Assembly (NCBI GenBank): GCA_018985235.1
Contig: JADGIG010000035.1
Coordinates: 1-36,011, forward strand
Direction of reading: 5' to 3'
From: Sanchytrium tribonematis
Lineage: Eukaryota; Sanchytriomycota; Sanchytriomycetes; Sanchytriales; Sanchytriaceae
DNA length: 36,011 nt
Position 1 is the stretch's first letter, and every line of letters starts with the position of its first letter. Both the position numbers and the translations under genes were made by a program. Below are positions 1-8,567 of the stretch, in pieces. Under the pieces are notes generated by a model, which saw only the letters and a list, made by a program, of their open reading frames with translations, was not told the DNA's origin and did no database searches.

Positions 1-3000
1 ACTTTGCATATACCCGGAACACAATTTGGCTTTAATGGGCCAGTACGTGCATGCACTGAATGCTTTCGTAATTTGCCTAAACCTGTAATACCCCCTGGAC
101 TACAACCAGTCTCACTACATAGAAATTCATCTGTTGAGACATTTGACGTATATAGCGATTCAAGTGACAGTGACTCCGAACCATTTTTAAGTTTTAAAAA
201 TGTGAACGAGCCGGAGATTATTAATTATGAATTACAATTAAGAAGATCCGCTTCTACAAGATCAAATATGTCCTTGAGAAGACGTAGTGTCAGTTCAAAT
301 TCTTCGATTATAGACACCAGTGATACGGCAGATCAATCAACTGCAAACCATTTGATGGATTTAAGTTTACAAATATTTCAAAATGAATACCTTGATGCTA
401 AAATTGCAAGCGAAATTGGCTGGCATGCGTCAAAAATGGTCGACCTTCCAGATATTACAGACGTTAGGGAAGTAATTAAAATTAAAACCTTACGAGGATT
501 ATTTTCGCAAAGTCAAGTCATCGATGGCTATGTATTTACCAAATTTATAGCTCATAACAAGATGGAAACCTCATTTGTGTCTCCAAGAATACTTTTGGTT
601 GCTTTCCCCCTTCATTTTTACAAAAAGGAATTTACTAGTCTTGATAATTTATTGAATTTAGAAAAAGAATTTTTGACAAAATTGGTTAATAGAATATGTA
701 ATTTGAACCCGAATGTACTGATATGTGGTGATACTGTTAGTCGATTGGTTGTAGAGATGCTTTTAGTTCGAAATATAACTCTTATTTACAAAGTCAAGTC
801 GAAGGTTATGAAGGATATTGCCAGAACTACCAATGCTGATATAATTACAAGCATTGATAGGTTAGCATTGAATCCGAAAGTAGGAATGTGCGGGTCTTTC
901 AATGTTGAATATGTACTAGATTATAAAACAAACCAAAGAAAGTCTCATATCTTTTTAAAACATTGTAAACAAGGAAGTGGACTAACCATTTTACTATATA
1001 CACAAAAAGAAAATACTCATGAAGTTAAGCAAAATCTTAAATTTTTAACATTAGCTGCATATTCATTAAGACTTGAAAAGTCAATCTTGCTTGATATGCA
1101 GTCACATTATAAGCATATCCAGCATGAGGAGGTCGTCATGTCTCCAAGTGACAATTTGATTTTGGACAATAGCAGCTCCACGTTATTAAATATCACCACC
1201 ACAATTGAAGAAAATGAAGCGAAGGAATTATTTTTTAAATTGAATGATAAAATACAATCAATAAGTGATAAAATCCTATCCACAAGCCCTGATATATCCT
1301 TCGGAGTCCCAAATCTCTTAAATCAATATAAGAGAGACTTGGAAGAGCTCATTTTACTATTTGAAATTAAAAATGAAGATGAGCTCGTAATTTTTGCGAA
1401 AAAGTATGACCGATTAAAATGTAACATTTTATCGGTGTTGGACATGGACTTTAAATTAAGCCCGTTGGAGCATCAACAAATATATGTACTCTACACCACC
1501 CTAGACAAGAAAATTCATCACAAAGTACCAGAGTTACTCCATATAGATTACTTTTCATTAACAGATACTTGCTTAGGACAGTATATCGAAGATTTGGTTT
1601 ACGAGGCCAAATCTTCAAATGAAATGCCCATAAAATCTTATGCGCACAATACCTGCAAATTTGTTATATCAGTCGAAAATCACGATGATGGTAGCAGTAC
1701 GAACGCAATATTGATGTGGACTGAGTGTAAAGAATGCCATTCTGCTAGTATGAAAACAATTATGAATGATTTAACATGGAAATTTTCATTTGGGAAATTT
1801 TTAGAATTGAATTTTTATAATCGAAATGTGTATAGTGTTTGCGAACATAATGTATTTCAGTACCACACTAAAAAATTCCTATTTGAAAAACATTTGGTTC
1901 AATGTAAGATTGAGAAAATTCAGGCTAGCAGAGTTGAAATACCTGACATTAGACCAAAACTGAATTTGCTGGATCATTATAAGCTTAAAAATGAAGAAAC
2001 GGATTTTATGAGAGAGAAGATTACATTGTTTTACAACAATCTTCAAGAAAAATTAAAGTCGCAACTAATCATTCTTATGGAAGTCATTGACAATCGATTT
2101 ATAGAGCAAACTCAAAAGGAATTTGCTGATTTGCACAACAAATTGCAGGTTGAAAATGCGAATACCATGAAAGAGCTTCAAAATATTTATATCAGTTCTG
2201 AGGTAAGTGATGTTTTGACTATTTCTAAATTTATTTTTCGCCTAAATTCCTTATATAATGATTGGAATCAAACAATACAGACGCTGACAAAATACTTACT
2301 GCCTGATTCTAAGAAAACAACTAATCTTCCCAACGTGATCAAAATTATCCAGGATTCCAAAGACATGTACCTGCCCAGCCCAACCACTCAGCAAAAGTAT
2401 GCTATCAGACATGACACATTCTTTAGAAATCCGTTAATTCATGTTACCGACACACTAGAACCAGTTAAAATATTTAATGAAACCACAGAACCAAAATCAA
2501 ACGAAGTGATTGTGTTTCCACAGCTTAAGCAAAGTCCTTCAAATTCATTTCTAGAGAGTGAAGCTTTGGAAGGATTAGAGGAAGACATATTGAATTCTGT
2601 ATCCAGTCTCATACAAAACTCTTCCATTACTGATGTCAAGAAAAGAAAATTCTCATTGAAACACAATTTAATGGAGTCTCTTGAGAGCACCTTTATCGAT
2701 TTCCCAATTATCGGTAGTCTAATACCTGGGGATGAAAAGAAAGTTGAAAAGGAGTCTTTGACTGTTTTGACCAAAGCTCCCACCATTCTCACTCAAGATT
2801 TGGATGATTTTCTGTTACCTACTGAATATTTTAATCCGAATTCCCCAATTGTCATCAAGGATTATGAAATTAGTAGCACAATAGCATTTGGAATCAGTCA
2901 TAAACAATACAAAGATCAATTGGTCAACATCCCCGATAAATTTGAAAATGATTTGAAGGATTTTCAAAATATGATGGCCTCACATTCCGAATTAAAGGAA

Positions 3001-3948
3001 GATATCGAGATTGACTCTGCTGATAGATACGACGACAAAATTTATCAACAACATCATGCAAAGATTGTTGAGCAAGATTCTAAAGTTAAACTCGAATTGA
3101 CTTGTTATTACGCAAAACAATTTAAAAATGTGCGCACTAATTGTGAAATCAACACTTGGTATATTGTTTCTTTACTAAAATGCACAGAATTTAAAAATAG
3201 TGGTGGGAAAAGTAAGAGTTGGTTTATGAAAACTGCTGATGATAGATTTATTATTAAGAGTTTACCCCGACAAGAATTTGACGCTTTCTTAGGATTTGCT
3301 CCGTTTTATTTTGAGTATATGAATCGCGCAACATTTTATTCGTTGCCTACTATTCTTGCAAAGATTTTTGGATGTTACAAAATCAATTATAGAAATAATC
3401 AAACCGGTCATACAGTGAAGATGGACGTTATAGTTATGGAAAATATATTTTACAATCAAAAGATCTCGAAAATTTATGATTTGAAAGGAAGTTCAAGAAA
3501 TAGGCACAAAGATAGCACCGGGAATCAAAGTGAAGTTTTATATGACGAAAATTTATTAGAGCATTATTTTGATAGTCCTCTGAATATAAGGGAACATGCA
3601 AAAAGAGTCCTTCGGGCTTCTATCTGGAATGACACCCTATTTTTAGGAAGTCAAAATGTAATGGATTATTCTATTTTAGTAGGGATAGTCCAGGACACCA
3701 ATGACCTAGTGGTTGGTATTGTTGATTTTATTAGAACTTATACATGGGATAAGCGATTAGAGACCGTTTTTAAAGAGAAAGGCGGAAGTTTAATTGGCGA
3801 AAATCGGGAACCAACAATCATTAGCCCAAAGCAATACAAGAAAAGATTTCGAGAATGTATTGAAAAGTATTTTCTGCTTTTGCCGGATAAATTTTGCAAC
3901 TCGAGGCTTCAAAAGAAAATCTCACTTCAACAAACTGAAAATGAGTAA
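1..3948 (+). CDS. FAB1: 1-phosphatidylinositol-3-phosphate 5-kinase, 5' partial
   Basis: Phosphorylates PI3P to PI(3,5)P2 on endosome and vacuole membranes. The frame is open from base 1, so the start lies upstream. The first 22 residues (TLHIPG...VRACTECF) look like the end of a FYVE zinc finger, whose last RxC..C ligands bind PI3P. Next come a CCT/TCP-1-like domain (about residues 190-310, with SPRILLV and GDTVSRLVVEMLL), the conserved Cys-rich region (about 545-640, with TECKEC and TWKFSFGKFLEL) and the C-terminal PIP kinase domain (about 1010-1300). Kinase hallmarks are FIIKSLPRQE (ATP-binding Lys), IYDLKGSSRNR, MDYSILVGI and VDFIRTYTWDKRLE. The 1315 visible residues show no intron. It is shorter than yeast Fab1 in the linkers, but the order FYVE-CCT-CCR-kinase is the family's. 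The next gene begins 122 bp downstream on the same strand. Identification is firm. Confidence 0.96.
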   Translation, partial: TLHIPGTQFGFNGPVRACTECFRNLPKPVIPPGLQPVSLHRNSSVETFDVYSDSSDSDSEPFLSFKNVNEPEIINYELQLRRSASTRSNMSLRRRSVSSNSSIIDTSDTADQSTANHLMDLSLQIFQNEYLDAKIASEIGWHASKMVDLPDITDVREVIKIKTLRGLFSQSQVIDGYVFTKFIAHNKMETSFVSPRILLVAFPLHFYKKEFTSLDNLLNLEKEFLTKLVNRICNLNPNVLICGDTVSRLVVEMLLVRNITLIYKVKSKVMKDIARTTNADIITSIDRLALNPKVGMCGSFNVEYVLDYKTNQRKSHIFLKHCKQGSGLTILLYTQKENTHEVKQNLKFLTLAAYSLRLEKSILLDMQSHYKHIQHEEVVMSPSDNLILDNSSSTLLNITTTIEENEAKELFFKLNDKIQSISDKILSTSPDISFGVPNLLNQYKRDLEELILLFEIKNEDELVIFAKKYDRLKCNILSVLDMDFKLSPLEHQQIYVLYTTLDKKIHHKVPELLHIDYFSLTDTCLGQYIEDLVYEAKSSNEMPIKSYAHNTCKFVISVENHDDGSSTNAILMWTECKECHSASMKTIMNDLTWKFSFGKFLELNFYNRNVYSVCEHNVFQYHTKKFLFEKHLVQCKIEKIQASRVEIPDIRPKLNLLDHYKLKNEETDFMREKITLFYNNLQEKLKSQLIILMEVIDNRFIEQTQKEFADLHNKLQVENANTMKELQNIYISSEVSDVLTISKFIFRLNSLYNDWNQTIQTLTKYLLPDSKKTTNLPNVIKIIQDSKDMYLPSPTTQQKYAIRHDTFFRNPLIHVTDTLEPVKIFNETTEPKSNEVIVFPQLKQSPSNSFLESEALEGLEEDILNSVSSLIQNSSITDVKKRKFSLKHNLMESLESTFIDFPIIGSLIPGDEKKVEKESLTVLTKAPTILTQDLDDFLLPTEYFNPNSPIVIKDYEISSTIAFGISHKQYKDQLVNIPDKFENDLKDFQNMMASHSELKEDIEIDSADRYDDKIYQQHHAKIVEQDSKVKLELTCYYAKQFKNVRTNCEINTWYIVSLLKCTEFKNSGGKSKSWFMKTADDRFIIKSLPRQEFDAFLGFAPFYFEYMNRATFYSLPTILAKIFGCYKINYRNNQTGHTVKMDVIVMENIFYNQKISKIYDLKGSSRNRHKDSTGNQSEVLYDENLLEHYFDSPLNIREHAKRVLRASIWNDTLFLGSQNVMDYSILVGIVQDTNDLVVGIVDFIRTYTWDKRLETVFKEKGGSLIGENREPTIISPKQYKKRFRECIEKYFLLLPDKFCNSRLQKKISLQQTENE

Positions 3949-4070
3949 ATTTTGTTTCTAGATTGTAATCAGCCCCTATTATACACCGTCCAGGACTCTA
4001 CACTAATTTGATTGGTGTAAAGTCAATTTTGTAGCACACTTAAATATACGCAATTGGATTTTTAAGGGAA

Positions 4071-4400
4071 ATGGAATACTCAAGTTTGCTAAAATCTAAA
4101 CCGAGTGAACCAAAATATAAATTGGTGAGATCTACATCAAATTTAAGAAGCTGCAACATTGATAAAGCTTTGGGAATTTTCATGATATTAGTGGGAATTG
4201 CATTTTTGTATTTAGAAAATTCATCTGGAGCTCTTATATTGATTGCTGGAATTTTAGTTTATTTATTCAAGGATTTATTCACATTTCTAAAATCCTCAAC
4301 AATTGAAGAAGTTCCACTGAATGCGGTGCCAGAAACCGTTGACTCCAACAAAACTACGTTGAGACAAAGAAGTCCTGGATCTGATTTGGCGTTGGACTAG
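4071..4400 (+). CDS. Small two-helix membrane protein, unknown function
   Basis: 109 residues from an ATG at 4071 to TAG. A polar N-terminus (about 1-45, Ser/Lys/Arg-rich) is followed by two closely spaced hydrophobic segments, about residues 51-66 (ALGIFMILVGIAFLYL) and 70-90 (GALILIAGILVYLFKDLFTFL). The tail is acidic then Arg/Ser-rich. The compact hairpin of two helices with cytosolic-looking ends recalls small endomembrane proteins such as the TMEM230/134 group, but I see none of that family's later signature residues, so this is only a hint. It lies 122 bp after FAB1 and 148 bp before the thioesterase, on the same strand. An AATAAA-like signal directly follows the stop. Composition and the clear helices support a real gene; the function is not recognised. 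Confidence 0.6.
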   Translation: MEYSSLLKSKPSEPKYKLVRSTSNLRSCNIDKALGIFMILVGIAFLYLENSSGALILIAGILVYLFKDLFTFLKSSTIEEVPLNAVPETVDSNKTTLRQRSPGSDLALD

Positions 4401-4548
4401 AATAAAATCATTTATTTAAATATACTGTAATTATAATCCTCAACTAATGCCAAATTGCTACTCTATATCCCTTTCCCATCCGTAGAATTCCGTATATTCT
4501 ATATAAGGCGATGGAAGAAGAGCTTCCTCAAAGATCCAAAAAAAGATT

Positions 4549-5871
4549 ATGTTTCAAAGTTTCAAGCAATTTTCAACCACTTTGAATAGGCCAAAACCAA
4601 GTAGAAAAGCGGAACTCAACTTACGACTGAAAAGCATGAGTGATTCTTTCATTCAGCAGTTTATATTTTTAAAGTCCGACCCGTTTACTAGAGAATTGTA
4701 TTCTGGGCAGTATAATCAAGTTCGAATCGGAAAATTATTAGAAAATCTGGATGCCTTGGCAGCAGCAGTGAGTTACCGTCATTTAGATGATGGCGTTATT
4801 ATGAAATCGCAAGACATGGTTATTTCAATCGTAACAGCATCAGTCGATAGAATCGACTTGCAAACAATGCCTAGTTTTAAATATGACATGAAAATATACG
4901 GAAACGTTACTTATGTTGGTCATTCTAGCATGGAAATTACCTTGAAAATAGTTCATGTTGTTTATGATAAAAACTATAAATTACCAGATTTGTCAATTTT
5001 TGACGAGACAAGTATCCCAATTTATACTGCGGCATCTCCTGAAAGTAGTGATATTTTAACCAGAGTTTATATAGACAGTGGAAACAAGTCTGTAGAAGAC
5101 TTAAATAACAACATCGTGAAAGAAATAAAAGTAATGGAGGCAAAATTTTGCATGGTTGCACGATGCGGGTTTTCCGGGATCTCCGTTCAAGTCCATCCTC
5201 TAAAATTGGAAAACGAAATCGAGCATAGTACTTATAATAAAGGAGCCAAATTAAGGCAAGTCAAGAAAGTTCAAAATCAATTGTCACTTGTCAAGCAACC
5301 TCCAACATCTGATGAGCTTGAACACATACATAATTTGTTTATTACGCAATTAAATGGAGACACACTTCATGGTCTTCCACAGCCTTTAAATGGTATGTTT
5401 ATGTCTGAGACTGGTTTGGAAACAACTTTGCAAATGCAATCTCAAGACAGAAATGTACACAATTTCATATTTGGTGGGTATTTACTTAAAACAGCATATG
5501 AACTGGCTCTATGTACGTCACTACTGTACACCAAAAGTCAAATGGTTGATTTTATGGCTATGGATGATGTTTGGTTTAGAAGACCAGTCCCTGTGGGAAG
5601 TATTGTTCAATTCCAATCAAAGGTCATTTACAGTGTCTTACCAAAAGACAAGTCTTCCATTCCTAATCCCTGGAAAGATACATTTATTGTCCAAGTTATT
5701 GCAAATGTGATGATAAAGAACAAATTTGACACCTCAAATGTGTTTTTGTTTACATTTAAACCATCCGATATTGTGGATTTAAAATACATAATACCAAACA
5801 CCTACCAAGAAAGTATGCTTTATTTAACTGGAAAACGAACTTTTGATCAAGGAATAAGAAATCAATTTTGA
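4549..5871 (+). CDS. Acyl-CoA thioesterase, tandem hotdog, ACOT9-like
   Basis: 440 residues. It probably hydrolyses acyl-CoAs in the mitochondrion, as ACOT9/ACOT10 do. The N-terminus (MFQSFKQFSTTLNRPKPSRK) is basic, rich in Ser/Thr and free of acidic residues, as expected of a mitochondrial presequence. Hotdog domain 1 covers about residues 60-215 (VRIGKLLENLDALAAAVSYRH). Hotdog domain 2 covers about 265-430 and has the family motif QSQDRNVHNFIFGGYLLKTAYELA and then DDVWFRRPVPVGSIVQF. Length and domain order match ACOT9. The ATG at 4549 is the first in frame; an ATG at 4512 is in another frame and could act as an upstream start. Its stop lies 5 bp from the stop of the convergent membrane-protein gene, so the 3' ends of the two transcripts must overlap. 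The family is strongly supported; the exact substrate is not known. Confidence 0.88.
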   Translation: MFQSFKQFSTTLNRPKPSRKAELNLRLKSMSDSFIQQFIFLKSDPFTRELYSGQYNQVRIGKLLENLDALAAAVSYRHLDDGVIMKSQDMVISIVTASVDRIDLQTMPSFKYDMKIYGNVTYVGHSSMEITLKIVHVVYDKNYKLPDLSIFDETSIPIYTAASPESSDILTRVYIDSGNKSVEDLNNNIVKEIKVMEAKFCMVARCGFSGISVQVHPLKLENEIEHSTYNKGAKLRQVKKVQNQLSLVKQPPTSDELEHIHNLFITQLNGDTLHGLPQPLNGMFMSETGLETTLQMQSQDRNVHNFIFGGYLLKTAYELALCTSLLYTKSQMVDFMAMDDVWFRRPVPVGSIVQFQSKVIYSVLPKDKSSIPNPWKDTFIVQVIANVMIKNKFDTSNVFLFTFKPSDIVDLKYIIPNTYQESMLYLTGKRTFDQGIRNQF

Positions 5872-5876
5872 ATAAA

Positions 5877-6905
5877 TCAACCCCAAATTCTTATAAATAT
5901 TAAATGCTCAACTATCATGAGTACTACAAATAAGCTTGTTATAACAATTAAAAATGTTGTAAATGAGGTGAATAGATATCCACAAGTCATTGTAAATATT
6001 CCTAAAATCACTCTCAAAATTAATTTGATCCTTTTACCCGGCTCAATATCCAAGCAATTCGCAATGCTTGTGCAAAATAGCATTCCACTGATGCTAACAA
6101 TACTGTAGGTCTGATTTTCTCCAAAAAGAGACATAAAAAAATTAAGTAGTAAATGGACCACAATCCAAATAAACCGATAACTAAATTTAGTTTCCACTCT
6201 GTCTAGTTTCGTGCAGTAGTAGTAGTTGTGCCAAAATGCAAATATCAATATGCAATACAAAATATTTAGTCCAACATCTTGAACTTGAAAAGATTCTCCA
6301 AAATAATTGATTTTGGTCACTATTGAGAATAATCCCATTCCTAGCAAACTGATTGTAAACAAGCTAAATTTTTCATTAAAATAGCCAAAACTGGTAGGTA
6401 TGTCGCAACTGAGTGCATAAACACTTGCTAGTTTTTCCAAAATAGTCCCTACTCCCCAATAATAAAGTCGGTTTGGATTGTCAATCGATATTCCCCAAAG
6501 AACAAATTCGACTAAACATGCAATAAATAATGGTATAAGTGAGATTAAATGTTTTCTTCTGTAAAAAAATATAGTCACAAAAAAAGGGAAAACCAAAATC
6601 AGCTTCGTTAATATAAACAATATGGTGACAGTCAACGGATCTATTGAATCAAATGGAGAGATGGAAGACAAAAATAATAAATTCGTGATATGCATTGCTG
6701 TATCTATAAATGGGTGCATTATATACCTAGAAGTTAATAATAGCTGAGCAAACCACAATTGGTGATATATTGCATAATTGATGACGTAAGTGATACTCAC
6801 GACTTTAAGCTGATATATAGATAATGAGACTGCAAAAATATTGATGAGCTGTAGCCAGTTGGAATAAATATGACTTCGAGTAAAATTTTTAGTGAGGGGA
6901 ATCAT
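5877..6905 (-). CDS. Multi-pass membrane protein, LtrA-like (divergent)
   Basis: 342 residues with about nine or ten hydrophobic segments and short loops, so a polytopic membrane protein. I recognise a weak likeness to the low-temperature-requirement A (LtrA) family. A central YYWGVGTILE stretch (about 148-157) is followed by an element at about 168-191 (DIPTSFGYFNEKFSLFTISLLGMG) that parallels the LtrA pattern of a His/Pro start, ERFGLF and an LGE motif. The Glu of LGE is Met here, so if it is a member it has lost a conserved residue. No substrate can be assigned. The ATG at 6905 is followed by a short basic N-terminus (KNFTRSH). The stop is 5 bp from the thioesterase stop (convergent); the F-box gene on the same strand ends 56 bp upstream. 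That it is a membrane protein is firm; the family is tentative. Confidence 0.6.
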   Translation of the reverse strand: MIPLTKNFTRSHIYSNWLQLINIFAVSLSIYQLKVVSITYVINYAIYHQLWFAQLLLTSRYIMHPFIDTAMHITNLLFLSSISPFDSIDPLTVTILFILTKLILVFPFFVTIFFYRRKHLISLIPLFIACLVEFVLWGISIDNPNRLYYWGVGTILEKLASVYALSCDIPTSFGYFNEKFSLFTISLLGMGLFSIVTKINYFGESFQVQDVGLNILYCILIFAFWHNYYYCTKLDRVETKFSYRFIWIVVHLLLNFFMSLFGENQTYSIVSISGMLFCTSIANCLDIEPGKRIKLILRVILGIFTMTCGYLFTSFTTFLIVITSLFVVLMIVEHLIFIRIWG

Positions 6906-6961
6906 TTGTCTGAGACTTTGTGATTGAGTTTAAAAATTATCGAATTATGTTACACAAAAAA

Positions 6962-8161
6962 TCAATATTTATTTCGAATTACATAGTCATATTTGCAGCT
7001 ACAATGAACTTGGACAATATTATAGAAAGAAGTGGAGTGCCGCTTTGCATTGTAAAAAGCTTGCAAATATCTAGATCGATTTTGTGGAAAAGGTTCGCTG
7101 GCATAAGGGGTATGTTCCCACAAAATGTGAGCTTCCAGCATCTTTTGAACAGTCTGCTGCAAATTGAATTGAGAATTTCCATTAATGTAAGAGGCACACA
7201 ATGTTGAGTCGTCCCGAATCCGAAGCCCGTTAGCAGACATAGCTGCAGATAATTGGTCAGCTCGTCTTTGCCCAGCTTCTACTTCTCGACGATACTGCTC
7301 TTCTCTTATTGGAGCCTCTGCCTCCCATTGCAGTCTTTGGCGTTCCAATTCTTCTTGCATCAAGGCCATTTTTTCTTGCCTCTTTATTTCATTGATTGCT
7401 TGCCGTTTTTCCCTATTTTTCTTTTTCTTTTCCAATTGCTCGGGAGAATATTTTTCTTCGACTAATCTTTTTAAAGTAAAATAACACATATAGTATTTAA
7501 ATCCGTACATTTGATTATAAGCTTTTGCGAACTTGACAAGGCCGGAATCTCTCCATTTTTTTATACATGGTCCAGTAACATTCAGCTTTACAATTGCATC
7601 TTTTTGCATTATAACCCCACCCTTTTCAGGATTCTTGAGACACTTTTGACATAGCCGCTTTTTTACATCTATTGGGTTTTCTTTGGAAGTTTTTGATTTA
7701 CAACCAAAAGCACCACACCTTCCCATATCGCTTTTTATTTCTTCAAAATCGACTAAATCTGAGATAAATTCTCTTAATTTTGAATTAAGGATACTCAAAC
7801 GAACCAGAGCCAATTTAGACTTTTTATCATGAATATTATCATAAATATGATTGATGATGATTCTCCAAAGTTCTTCCGGAAAACCTTTAAATTCACCATA
7901 TTTGTCTGTATCATACATTTCCATCTTTGCCTTCTTAGATTTTCTATTTGTTAAAGCTGTTCTTTTTGTAGGCTTGGGATATATAGACAGTTTACTTGTC
8001 TTTTTATGTGATATGTCGATTTGAAGATCAAAATTCTTCGCAGAACCTGTCAAGTCAATTGCTTCATCTCTTATTTCCGGTGTTAATTCAAATTTTGCAT
8101 TTTTTGCCAAACTATCCTCATTGTAGTATATTTTTTTAACATTTCTTCGCGGTCTTGACAT
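6962..8161 (-). CDS. F-box-like protein with zinc and XPA-like segment
   Basis: 399 residues. Order seen: a basic N-terminus with SRPRRNVKK and a Lys-rich stretch (about 64-81) that could be a nuclear signal; an F-box-like helix pair (about 92-135, FKGFPEELWRIIINHIYD); four cysteines (149, 154, 171, 174) that could form a zinc knuckle; a segment at about 186-255 (VIMQKDAIVKLNVTG...YMCYFTLKRLVEEKYSPEQLEKKKKNREKR) whose layout resembles the C-terminal XPA DNA-repair fold found in some fungal F-box proteins; then a long charged helix, likely coiled coil (about 243-305). The last 95 residues are unassigned. By family logic an F-box would link a target to an SCF ubiquitin ligase through Skp1; the target is unknown. 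The ATG at 8161 is the first in frame. The combination is my reading and not a firm family match. Confidence 0.6.
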   Translation of the reverse strand: MSRPRRNVKKIYYNEDSLAKNAKFELTPEIRDEAIDLTGSAKNFDLQIDISHKKTSKLSIYPKPTKRTALTNRKSKKAKMEMYDTDKYGEFKGFPEELWRIIINHIYDNIHDKKSKLALVRLSILNSKLREFISDLVDFEEIKSDMGRCGAFGCKSKTSKENPIDVKKRLCQKCLKNPEKGGVIMQKDAIVKLNVTGPCIKKWRDSGLVKFAKAYNQMYGFKYYMCYFTLKRLVEEKYSPEQLEKKKKNREKRQAINEIKRQEKMALMQEELERQRLQWEAEAPIREEQYRREVEAGQRRADQLSAAMSANGLRIRDDSTLCASYINGNSQFNLQQTVQKMLEAHILWEHTPYASEPFPQNRSRYLQAFYNAKRHSTSFYNIVQVHCSCKYDYVIRNKY

Positions 8162-8567
8162 TTTCCTTGTTTTACAATTAGCTCCTCTAAAGCATCGTTA
8201 GCAATACGTCCATCAATTGCAATATTGAATAAATGTTTAGGTATCAGGATAACTACCTGATTTTGAAATAAATGTAATTTTAATCTAAATTAGGATATCA
8301 AAATTTTCGACCGAGCATTATCAAACCATGATAAACTGATTTATAATTGCTTAAATTGTGCGAGAATTGTAAGCTTTGATCACCTGTTTCTGTAACATTT
8401 TAGTCACGAGGGACGGGATGGCGCTCTAATCGCAATTCACCATTCTATTGGCAGTCTATTCAGGCCCTATAATGCGGCGCTGAGGCTTGGTTCTCGTCGC
8501 TTATACATACACAAGACACAAAATGGATTCTTCAATTTCCCTGTCAAGGAGCTGAAACCCTTGATTC
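8162..8567. promoter_or_regulatory. Divergent intergenic region, F-box gene / RSC9-like
   Basis: 406 bp between two divergent start codons. The right part (about 8400-8500) is noticeably GC-richer than its surroundings. It holds a CCAAT-type element (ATTGG at about 8446), a GC-rich 11-mer TGCGGCGCTGA (8473-8483) that recurs upstream of the LEA-like gene, and a short upstream ORF of 10 codons (ATG at 8523, stop TGA at 8553-8555) ahead of the RSC9-like ATG at 8568. The left part carries a minus-strand open frame discussed in the findings. No tRNA or other RNA gene was recognised. Confidence 0.5.
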
